Below are positions 34,687 through 41,267 of a DNA stretch of 64,000 nucleotides, piece by piece; position 1 is the stretch's first letter, and each line of letters opens with the position of its first letter. The translations under genes were made by a program, and so were the position numbers. Under the pieces are notes generated by a model, which saw nothing but the letters and a program-made list of their open reading frames with translations, did no database searches and was not told the DNA's origin. Origin of the DNA: an uncultured Bacteroidia bacterium (GTDB taxonomy: Bacteria > Bacteroidota > Bacteroidia > Bacteroidales > UBA932); the NCBI GenBank assembly GCA_902774155.1, contig CACYHF010000001.1:1-64000 (forward strand), given 5' to 3'.

Positions 34687-35148
34687 CTACTTTTTGGAAG
34701 ATAGTCTCGATGCGGTTTCCCTGAACTTCTCATCGCTCAGAAGCTGGGCCTTACGCGTCTCCGGATCCCAGATCTGGAGCTTGTAGCCAACACCGCCGAA
34801 TACCACCTCTTTGGTAATACCTGCACTCTCAAGCAGCTCTGACGGAATGTTCAGTCTGCCCAGTTTCCCGTCCGGGACAAGAGTGTAAACGCCGTCATTG
34901 TACTTGGTCCACAAATCAGCGTCTCCAGTATTGAGTTCGGGATCGATGCTGCCCAGCACTTTTTCACTGCGGATTTCCCATTCCTCTGCGGGGAACAGTT
35001 CAATGCAGCTCTGCTGAAGGCTCTTTTTGACGATGAGGGTCATATTCTCAGAACCGCCGCGCACCATAGCATCACGGAAGATGGCAGGGAGCACGACGCG
35101 CCCCTTGTCATCCACTTTTCCGCAGGCTGTTCCGTAGAATCTGACCAT
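34687..35148 (-). CDS. mraZ: transcriptional regulator MraZ
   Basis: 153-residue protein with two AbrB-like repeats that form a ring-shaped DNA-binding oligomer. First repeat: KVDDKGRVVLPAIFRDAM near 11-28 (DxxGR motif); second: DGKLGRLNIPSELLESAG near 87-104, where the acidic residue of DxxGR is shifted or replaced. MraZ represses the dcw operon in E. coli by binding direct pentamer repeats; four such repeats with 10-bp spacing lie 48-82 nt upstream here. First gene of the cluster, with its own promoter. Confidence 0.95.
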   Translation of the reverse strand: MVRFYGTACGKVDDKGRVVLPAIFRDAMVRGGSENMTLIVKKSLQQSCIELFPAEEWEIRSEKVLGSIDPELNTGDADLWTKYNDGVYTLVPDGKLGRLNIPSELLESAGITKEVVFGGVGYKLQIWDPETRKAQLLSDEKFRETASRLSSKK

Positions 35149-35178
35149 AGTTAAACTTTATACTTTCACGCTTGGATA

Positions 35179-35186
35179 CAAAGGTA
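35179..35186 (-). promoter_or_regulatory. -7 box of the dcw operon promoter
   Basis: TACCTTTG read on the minus strand, 30 nt before the mraZ ATG. The presumed -33 region falls at about 35203-35212, inside the pentamer array at 35196-35230. Confidence 0.7.
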
Positions 35187-35195
35187 GAAAAACTT

Positions 35196-35230
35196 TTCCA
35201 TTTTCTTACATATTCTTCCAAAATTTTCCA
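35196..35230 (-). promoter_or_regulatory. predicted MraZ operator: four 10-bp-spaced TGGAA-type repeats
   Basis: On the minus strand the order is TGGAA-N5-TGGAA-N5-TGTAA-N5-TGGAA (on the plus strand TTCCA at 35196-35200, TTACA at 35206-35210, TTCCA at 35216-35220 and 35226-35230). The exact 10-bp period equals that of the E. coli MraZ box (TGGGN with 5-nt gaps). The array overlaps the expected -33 element, which would allow autorepression of the whole dcw cluster. Binding is inferred, not shown. Confidence 0.7.
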
Positions 35231-35247
35231 CAAACTTTTTAACACAC

Positions 35248-35274
35248 AAAAAAACACCGTCTGAGAGGCGGTGT
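35248..35274 (-). terminator. intrinsic terminator after rpoN
   Basis: On the minus strand ACACCGCCT-CTC-AGACGGTGT forms a 9-bp stem (one wobble) followed by seven T residues. It lies about 24 nt after the rpoN stop and just before the MraZ operator, isolating the dcw promoter from the rpoN operon. Confidence 0.88.
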
Positions 35275-35297
35275 GGCGGTCTGTCAAAAAGGGTTTT

Positions 35298-36749
35298 TTA
35301 AAGTTCGCGCCGCAGGCGTGCTTTGGGGATATCCAGCTGGGCGCGGTACTTGGCGATGGTGCGGCGGGCCACCTTGTAGCCCTTGGCGGCCAGTCCGTCC
35401 ACCAGTTCGTCGTCGGTGAGGGGATTGTGCTTGTCTTCGCCGTCCACCATTTCGCGGAGGGCTTTCTTGATTTCGCGCGTGCTCACTTCCTCGCCTTCGC
35501 TGTTTTCCAGCCCTTCGGAGAAGAAATATTTCAGGGGGAAGATGCCGAAATGGGTCTCGATCCACTTGCTGTTCACCACGCGGGAAATGGTGGAGATGTC
35601 GAAGCCGGTGATTTCGGCTATATCCTTGAGCACCATGGGTTTGAGGGAACTTTCGTCCCCGTCTACGAAGTAGTCGTGCTGGTAGTCGATGATGGCGCGC
35701 ATGGTGCTTTCCAGCGTGTTCTGGCGCTGGCGAAGGGCCTCGATAAACCACTTGGCCGAATCGATTTTCTGCTTTACGAAGGTGGCGGCCTCTTTATCGG
35801 CCCGGGAAGCGGAGGTGCGGCCGTTTTCCATAATCTCCGAGTACTTGCGGTTAATGCGCAGTTCGGGGATGCTGAAGCGCGGCATACTTAAAATGAGCTG
35901 GCCGTTTTCGTAGTCCAGCTGGAAGTCCGGGACCACCTGCTGGGCCTGGTCGTTGTAGGAATCGTCTATCTGGCCGCCGGGCGAAGGATTCAGGTGGCGG
36001 ATTTCTTCCAAAACCGCCTTCATCTGGTCCTCCGTCAGGTGCAGCCGGGCCATGATTTTTGGGAAGTGGCGGTTCTTGAAAGCGTCGAACTGTTCCGAGA
36101 GCACGCGGATGGCATTCTCCACGGAAGGTGTCCGTTTCTTGTCTTCCAGTTGCAGCAGCAGGCATTCGCGAAGGTCGCGTGCGCCAACGCCGGAAGGCTC
36201 GAATTCCTGAATAATCTTGAGCATCTGCTCCACTTCTTCGGCCGATGACTCCACGCCGGCGCGGAAGGCAAGGTCGTCCACAAGGGATTCGATGTCACGC
36301 CGCAGATAACCGTCGTCGTCCAGCGAGCCGATGATGAATGAAGCCACCGTGCGCTGATGCTCAGTAAGGTTCCGGTAACCCAGCTGCTCCAGCAGGCTCT
36401 GGGTGAAACTTTGCTTGACAGAGAAGGTATTGTATTCCGGACGCTCGTCTTTGCCCCAGTTGTTTACGTGGAGGTTGTAGGAGGGAATGTCATCGTCCTG
36501 GGAACGGTAATTCTCTTCCAGGGAGCCGCCGCTCTGCTCCTTTTCCTCTACTTCGGAAATGGAGACGTCTCGGGGCTGGTCTTCGCTTTTCTGCGGGGTG
36601 TCGTCCACTACGGGATTGTCGTTGAGCACCTCACGTACGTGCTGTTCCAGGGCCTGCACCGGCATCTCTATCAGCTTGATGGTCTGAATCTGAAGCGGTG
36701 ACAGCTTCTGCTGCTGTTTCTGCTGAAGTCCCTGAGAGATGGTGGCCAT
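35298..36749 (-). CDS. rpoN: RNA polymerase sigma-54 factor
   Basis: 483-residue sigma-54. Region I is the Gln/Leu-rich N-terminus (LQQKQQQKLSPLQIQTIKLIEMPVQAL), region II is acidic (about 50-100), and region III contains the core-binding domain and the RpoN box ARRTIAKYRAQLDIPKARLR at the extreme C-terminus, which reads the -24 element. Function requires an AAA+ enhancer-binding activator; none is encoded in this window. Third gene after the LEA-like and SPOR genes with 3-nt gaps, ended by a clear terminator. Confidence 0.96.
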   Translation of the reverse strand: MATISQGLQQKQQQKLSPLQIQTIKLIEMPVQALEQHVREVLNDNPVVDDTPQKSEDQPRDVSISEVEEKEQSGGSLEENYRSQDDDIPSYNLHVNNWGKDERPEYNTFSVKQSFTQSLLEQLGYRNLTEHQRTVASFIIGSLDDDGYLRRDIESLVDDLAFRAGVESSAEEVEQMLKIIQEFEPSGVGARDLRECLLLQLEDKKRTPSVENAIRVLSEQFDAFKNRHFPKIMARLHLTEDQMKAVLEEIRHLNPSPGGQIDDSYNDQAQQVVPDFQLDYENGQLILSMPRFSIPELRINRKYSEIMENGRTSASRADKEAATFVKQKIDSAKWFIEALRQRQNTLESTMRAIIDYQHDYFVDGDESSLKPMVLKDIAEITGFDISTISRVVNSKWIETHFGIFPLKYFFSEGLENSEGEEVSTREIKKALREMVDGEDKHNPLTDDELVDGLAAKGYKVARRTIAKYRAQLDIPKARLRREL

Positions 36750-36752
36750 AAC

Positions 36753-37211
36753 CTAACGCGGATAATTGATGCTTTCCTTGATAATGAAGGCGGTAGGGTA
36801 GGTTCCCTTGATGGCGTTGAAAATGCGCAGGGCCTCGTCCTTGGAACGGAAATCGCCGATGCTCACCTTGTAATTAGGGCTCTCGAAGCTGCGGTATACC
36901 AGCACTTCGGGGAACTGTTTCTGCAGGGTCTGCTCAATGTTCTCGGATTTGACGCGGGCCTGGGGGCCATTGTCGTAGAAGACCCGGATGCGGTAGCCGC
37001 TGATGGGTTTTTCCGCGTTGCTCAGGGTATACTGCTGCAGGGCCTGCCGGATGGTGTTGCTTTGTTCCACTTGTGCGCCCGACCCCAGGACGGAAAGAAT
37101 GTCCCGGCCCAGCAGGGTGGAGTCCACGGGAGCGGTGCGGGTGGTATCCTGCGCCCAAAGGGCCGCGCAGGAGAGCAGTAATGCGGTGATTATGAGGATG
37201 GTCCGTTTCAT
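36753..37211 (-). CDS. exported SPOR-domain protein
   Basis: 152 residues with a signal peptide (MKRTILIITALLLSCAALWA, cleavage after AxA at about residue 20). The C-terminal half (about 72-150: GYRIRVFYDNGPQARVKSE... VLVYRSFESPNYKVSIGDFRSKDEALRIFNAIK) has the beta-alpha-beta pattern of SPOR domains, which bind denuded glycan strands at septa. Middle gene of the LEA-like/SPOR/rpoN operon with 3-nt spacers either side. A link to septal peptidoglycan is inferred from the domain. Confidence 0.82.
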   Translation of the reverse strand: MKRTILIITALLLSCAALWAQDTTRTAPVDSTLLGRDILSVLGSGAQVEQSNTIRQALQQYTLSNAEKPISGYRIRVFYDNGPQARVKSENIEQTLQKQFPEVLVYRSFESPNYKVSIGDFRSKDEALRIFNAIKGTYPTAFIIKESINYPR

Positions 37212-37214
37212 AAC

Positions 37215-37685
37215 TTAATTCTTGAATTGGGAGATGTCCAGGTCCCTGAAACTAAAGGGCTTGCGGAGCACGCCGTTCTTTTTAAGGGCGCCCTGGATGT
37301 CAATATCGGCCTTTAAGCCTTCCAGGGAACCCCGGGAGGCGATGACCAGCAGTTCCAGGATGGAGGTGCCTTCGTCCAGGCGTACGCTGCAGGGCAGCTC
37401 ATAAACCTGTGCCGACTTGCCTGCCAGTTCCACGGGACCGGTGACAAAATGGGCCAGGGGCTTTTCCTGGTAGCGGATGACGCCGGTCATTTCCGTGACG
37501 GCGAGGCTTCGGGCCGGGTTATCGATTCCAATGAGCAACTTGGCATCCACCGAGCGGGACGAGGTAGGGACGATATACGCCACACCCATAGATGTAACGG
37601 CGATATCCTTCACTTTGTCCAAGCCGCAGGAGGCTGCCAGAAGGGCCGCTACAAGAAAGATGCCGATATGCCGAAAAGCTTTCAC
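37215..37685 (-). CDS. LEA-type-2-like lipoprotein
   Basis: 156-residue predicted lipoprotein: basic start and hydrophobic stretch ending in LAASC (Cys20). The mature beta-rich region (VDAKLLIGIDNPARSLAVTEMTGVIRYQEKPLAHFVTGPVELAGKSA) resembles the water-stress/LEA-2 fold with its conserved N-P and strand pattern. The start is GTG at 37683-37685, supported by the box TACCTTTG only 5 nt upstream, so the mRNA may start at the GTG. First gene of the rpoN operon. The family assignment is from pattern and is moderate. Confidence 0.6.
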   Translation of the reverse strand: MKAFRHIGIFLVAALLAASCGLDKVKDIAVTSMGVAYIVPTSSRSVDAKLLIGIDNPARSLAVTEMTGVIRYQEKPLAHFVTGPVELAGKSAQVYELPCSVRLDEGTSILELLVIASRGSLEGLKADIDIQGALKKNGVLRKPFSFRDLDISQFKN

Positions 37686-37690
37686 AAACG

Positions 37691-37719
37691 CAAAGGTAGT
37701 GATTTTTTTCGTAACTTTG
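37691..37719. promoter_or_regulatory. divergent near-leaderless promoters of the rpoN operon and miaB
   Basis: TACCTTTG on the minus strand (37698-37691) ends 5 nt before the GTG of the LEA-like gene. TAACTTTG on the plus strand (37712-37719) ends 6 nt before the miaB ATG. Both leave almost no room for a leader or ribosome-binding site. Confidence 0.75.
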
Positions 37720-37725
37720 CAGCCT

Positions 37726-39039
37726 ATGGAAAAAAGAGCCTATATCGAAACATACGGGTGCCAGATGAACGTAAATGACACCGAAGTGATCTTCGCCATC
37801 CTGGCCCGGGCCGGCTATGCCCGTACGGAAGTGATGGAGGAAGCCCAGCTCATTCTGGCCAATACCTGTTCCATCCGGGATAACGCAGAGCAGCGTATCT
37901 GGGGTCGACTGGAAGTATTTGACCAACAGCGGAAAGCCCGCCCCGGCACCCTGGTAGGAATCGTAGGCTGTATGGCCGAACGCCTGAAGGACAAACTGCT
38001 GGACACCCATAAGGTAGACCTGGTGGTGGGTCCGGACGCCTACCGTTCCCTCCCGCGCCTGCTGGAGGCCGTCACGCCGGACCGGCCGCAGATGGACGTC
38101 CTGCTCTCCCGGGAAGAAACGTACGCCGACATTACGCCGGTACGTACGGACCGTAACGGGATATCGGCCTTTATTTCCATTATGCGGGGTTGCAACAACG
38201 TATGTTCTTACTGCGTAGTACCTTACACCCGCGGGGCGGAACGTTCCCGCGATGCCCACTCCATTGTGCGCGAAGCCTGCGACGTTTATGCGCGCGGTTA
38301 TAAGGAAGTGACCCTGCTGGGTCAGAATGTGGACAGCTACCTGTGGAAAAGCCAGGACGAAAGCGTGAACTTCGCCCGCTTGCTGGAGATGGTGGCGGCC
38401 ATTGCACCGGACCTGCGCGTGCGCTTCGCCACCTCCCATCCCAAGGATATTTCCGATGAAGTGATTTATACCATGGCGGCTCATCCCAATATCTGCCGGC
38501 ACATCCACCTGCCGGTCCAGAGCGGCAGCACGCGTCTGCTGGAGAAGATGCGTCGTAAGTACAGCCGGGAATGGTATCTGGAGCGGGTAACCAAGATCCG
38601 TAGCGTGATGCCGGATTGCGGCCTCACTACGGACGTAATTGCTGGATTCTGCTCGGAAACGCCTGAGGATCATGCCGATACACTCTCGCTAATGGAAGAG
38701 GTGGGCTTCGACTGGGCTTTCATGTTCGCCTATTCAGACCGTCCCGGCACCCTGGCCAACCGGACCATGGTGGATGATGTTCCCGCCCCTGAAAAGAACC
38801 GTCGGCTGAACGAAATCATCGCCCTCCAGAACCGCAAATCCCTGGAGCGCTACCGCGCCCAGATAGGCAAAACCGTGGAAGTGCTGGTGGAAGGACCTTC
38901 CAAGCGGGATCCCGCCATGCTCTGCGGCCGGGCTTCCAACAATATGATGTGCGTGTTCCCGGCCGCCGGGCGCAAGGCCGGCAGCTATGCCCAGGTGACA
39001 GTGGTAGACTGCACCTCCGCTACTTTAATCTGTGAATAA
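37726..39039 (+). CDS. miaB: tRNA-2-methylthio-N6-dimethylallyladenosine37 synthase
   Basis: 437-residue radical-SAM methylthiotransferase modifying i6A37 of tRNAs. The N-terminal MTTase domain holds three cluster cysteines (YGCQMN near 9-14, NTCSIRDN near 45-52, GCMAE near 82-86). The radical-SAM motif is Cys156-x3-Cys160-x2-Cys163 (RGCNNVCSYCVVPYTRG). A TRAM domain ends the protein. The ATG at 37726 is used; earlier in-frame codons run into the divergent gene. It converges on upp, with the stops adjacent. Confidence 0.96.
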   Translation: MEKRAYIETYGCQMNVNDTEVIFAILARAGYARTEVMEEAQLILANTCSIRDNAEQRIWGRLEVFDQQRKARPGTLVGIVGCMAERLKDKLLDTHKVDLVVGPDAYRSLPRLLEAVTPDRPQMDVLLSREETYADITPVRTDRNGISAFISIMRGCNNVCSYCVVPYTRGAERSRDAHSIVREACDVYARGYKEVTLLGQNVDSYLWKSQDESVNFARLLEMVAAIAPDLRVRFATSHPKDISDEVIYTMAAHPNICRHIHLPVQSGSTRLLEKMRRKYSREWYLERVTKIRSVMPDCGLTTDVIAGFCSETPEDHADTLSLMEEVGFDWAFMFAYSDRPGTLANRTMVDDVPAPEKNRRLNEIIALQNRKSLERYRAQIGKTVEVLVEGPSKRDPAMLCGRASNNMMCVFPAAGRKAGSYAQVTVVDCTSATLICE

Positions 39040-39693
39040 TTAGCGTTTTCCGCCGTACGCGAGGTCTCCGGCATCTCCCAGGCCGGGGATGATGTAATTG
39101 TGACTGGTGAGTTCTTCGTCGACGGCGGCCACCCACAGGGTGTACTTGCTGTCCAGCCGCTGCAGGAGCTGATCTACGGCATAGCGGCTGGCCACGGGGC
39201 AGATCATATGGATGCAGGAAGCCTCACCGCCTTCTTCCTCCAGTTTTTGCAGGGCGCTTTCCATAGAGGCGCCGGTGGCCAGCATAGGATCGGCCACCAG
39301 GAGGGTTTTGCCTTCCAGCGAGGGGCAGGTGCAATAATCTGCGAACACTTTGAAATAATCTCCCTTGCCATGCTTGCGGAAGGTGGAGAGGAAGGCGCTT
39401 TCGGCCTTGTCGAAGACATCCAGCAGGCCGTTTTGCAGCGGCAGGCCGGCGCGCAGGATGGCGGCAATCACCAGTGGAGTGTCGAAGGTGGATACGCGCG
39501 CCACTCCCAGGGGCGTGGTTACGTCTTTCTCGGAATAAGCCAGTGTCTGGGAAATCTCATAGCCGAAAACCCGGCCCACCCGCTCCAGGTTGGTGCGGAA
39601 CCGAAGGCTGTCCTTTTGGATGCGTGCATCGCGGATTTCTGCAACAAAGTTGTTCAGAACGGAGTTTTTCTCTCCCAGGTTAACGACTTTCAT
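39040..39693 (-). CDS. upp: uracil phosphoribosyltransferase
   Basis: 217-residue salvage enzyme making UMP from uracil and PRPP. The PRPP loop is VADPMLATGASMESAL near 133-148, and the uracil-binding C-terminus IPGLGDAGDLAYG near 202-214 is complete. The promoter box TATATTTG (minus strand, 39726-39719) is about 25 nt upstream. The stop abuts the converging miaB stop, with no terminator between them. Confidence 0.95.
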   Translation of the reverse strand: MKVVNLGEKNSVLNNFVAEIRDARIQKDSLRFRTNLERVGRVFGYEISQTLAYSEKDVTTPLGVARVSTFDTPLVIAAILRAGLPLQNGLLDVFDKAESAFLSTFRKHGKGDYFKVFADYCTCPSLEGKTLLVADPMLATGASMESALQKLEEEGGEASCIHMICPVASRYAVDQLLQRLDSKYTLWVAAVDEELTSHNYIIPGLGDAGDLAYGGKR

Positions 39694-39744
39694 GTGGTAG
39701 TAGATTATGGTTGGAATACAAATATAAGTATTTTTTCCATTTAA

Positions 39745-40431
39745 TTATCCTTTCCCAACACGTTCCTCGGAGAAGGAGTAGAAGGAGCCTTCGGCAATGA
39801 CCACGTGGTCCAGCAGGCTCAGGCCGATGGCCGACAGGGCACGGCGCAGGACTTCGGTCTGGTGGATATCGGCCTGGCCGGGCAGGGGAGAGCCCGAAGG
39901 ATGGTTGTGCACCAGGATCAGGTGGGAACACTGTTTCTCGATGGCTTTCTTCAGGATGCGGCCGGTGTCGATGAGCGTGCTTTCCATTGACCCGGAAGTA
40001 ATCATTTCCTTGCCGATGACAAAGTTGGCGCGGTTCAGATACAGTACCCAGCATTCCTCGTGGTCCAGGTTCTTCAAGTGTGGAATCATGAGCTGGTACA
40101 CCAGTTCGGGCGAGGTGACGGAACGCTTGTCCACGATGGCGGCTTCCTCGAAACACCTTCGGCCCAGTTCCAGTGCGGCGGCTATGGTGATGGCCCGCAC
40201 CTCTCCCAACCCTTTGTGAGAGATGAGCCGTTCCAGGGGCATCGCGCCCAATAAAGTTAACCGGCCCCCGGCGCTCACCATAAGCTCCTGCGCCACGTCC
40301 ATCACGTTTTTCCCAACAATTCCGCTGCCCAGCAGCACGGCCAGCAGTTCGGCATTGGACAGTGCTTTCGCGCCCTTCTGGCGCATTTTCTCGCGCGGCC
40401 TCTCCTCCGCGCACAAATCCATCATCTTCAT
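39745..40431 (-). CDS. radC: RadC-family JAB/JAMM-domain protein
   Basis: 228-residue protein with an N-terminal helix-hairpin-helix region (ERPREKMRQKGAKALSNAELLAVLLGSG) and a C-terminal JAMM metalloprotease fold: the acid in VYQLM..., and HNHPSGSPLPGQAD near 167-180 give the His-x-His...Asp zinc site. The start at 40431 (MKMMDLC) follows the box TATCTTTG by 5 nt; longer in-frame starts lie upstream of that box. The family's link to DNA repair is historical and unproven; deubiquitinase-like activity has not been shown. Confidence 0.9.
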   Translation of the reverse strand: MKMMDLCAEERPREKMRQKGAKALSNAELLAVLLGSGIVGKNVMDVAQELMVSAGGRLTLLGAMPLERLISHKGLGEVRAITIAAALELGRRCFEEAAIVDKRSVTSPELVYQLMIPHLKNLDHEECWVLYLNRANFVIGKEMITSGSMESTLIDTGRILKKAIEKQCSHLILVHNHPSGSPLPGQADIHQTEVLRRALSAIGLSLLDHVVIAEGSFYSFSEERVGKG

Positions 40432-40436
40432 GAGGC

Positions 40437-40444
40437 CAAAGATA
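40437..40444 (-). promoter_or_regulatory. -7 box of radC, near-leaderless
   Basis: TATCTTTG on the minus strand is followed by GCCTC and then the ATG at 40431. Confidence 0.65.
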
Positions 40445-40450
40445 AGCCCC

Positions 40451-40492
40451 CAAAACGAAAAACAACGCAATCGTAAAAAAGATTGCGTTGTT
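40451..40492 (-). terminator. terminator after the potassium channel gene
   Basis: AACAACGCAATC (40461-40472) and GATTGCGTTGTT (40481-40492) form a perfect 12-bp stem. On the minus strand the stem is followed by TTTTCGTTTT, so it ends transcription from the channel gene whose stop is at 40515, just before the radC promoter. Confidence 0.88.
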
Positions 40493-40514
40493 TCAGGTGA
40501 TTCTTTGCGTTTTC

Positions 40515-41264
40515 TTACGATTCCTCTTCTTTCTTCTTCTCCTTTTCAAGCCTTAATTCGTCCAGGTAGCTGGCCGTGATGACACCGGAAGGAAGGGCAA
40601 TGATGGCCACGCCGAACAGGGAGGACAACATGCTGATGAACCGGCCCATATCCGTAATGGGAATCATGTCGCCGTATCCTACCGTTGTCAGGGTTACGGT
40701 GGCCCAGTACAGGGCGTCGAAGAAATTCTCGAACGTGGGGGCTCCGGTTACCGGGTTAAAGTGCGGCTCCACGTTGAACATAATGAGCGCGGTGAGAAAA
40801 ACGTAGAAAATGGAGATGCCCAATACCGAAATCAAAACGCCCTTTTCTTTGCGGATCACTTTCATCAGCACCTGTATCTTCTCCGAATAGCGGATGAACT
40901 TGAACAGGCGCAGGATGCGCAGGAGCCGGGAAACACGGAAGATTTTGAATCCGCGGCCCAGGACGCTCAAACCGGGCAGGATGGACAGCAGGTCGATGAT
41001 AGCCCATCCGGTGAAAGGATATAAGACAAAGGACCACTCCTTCTTGCCCATCCGGTAATCGGCCGTGAACCAGCGAAGGAGGTAATCGATGATAAAGATG
41101 ATTACCGTTGTGGTTTCAAGGAACCGGAAGAAGGGCGTCTCCTTAACGAACATAAGCGGGACGATGCTGGCCGCAATGCATACGAGCATAAAGACATCAT
41201 AGATAATGCTGGCCTTGTCTCCGCGCTTATCCTGTTCGATAATCTCAAATATGCGTTTTCTCAT
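40515..41264 (-). CDS. voltage-gated potassium channel-like ion transporter (six-TM)
   Basis: 249-residue six-transmembrane channel subunit. S4-like arginine ladder FRVSRLLRILRLFKFIR at about 109-125; pore helix and selectivity filter TTVGYGD at 193-199 (DALYWATVTLTTVGYGDM); S6 with the GVAIIALPSGV hinge near 216-226. The cytoplasmic tail is a short charged coil (ELRLEKEKKKEEES) with no RCK/TrkA domain. This is the tetrameric Kv fold. It lies 3 nt after the OadA-like gene, and the pair probably forms one operon. Confidence 0.9.
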   Translation of the reverse strand: MRKRIFEIIEQDKRGDKASIIYDVFMLVCIAASIVPLMFVKETPFFRFLETTTVIIFIIDYLLRWFTADYRMGKKEWSFVLYPFTGWAIIDLLSILPGLSVLGRGFKIFRVSRLLRILRLFKFIRYSEKIQVLMKVIRKEKGVLISVLGISIFYVFLTALIMFNVEPHFNPVTGAPTFENFFDALYWATVTLTTVGYGDMIPITDMGRFISMLSSLFGVAIIALPSGVITASYLDELRLEKEKKKEEES

Positions 41265-41267
41265 CTT

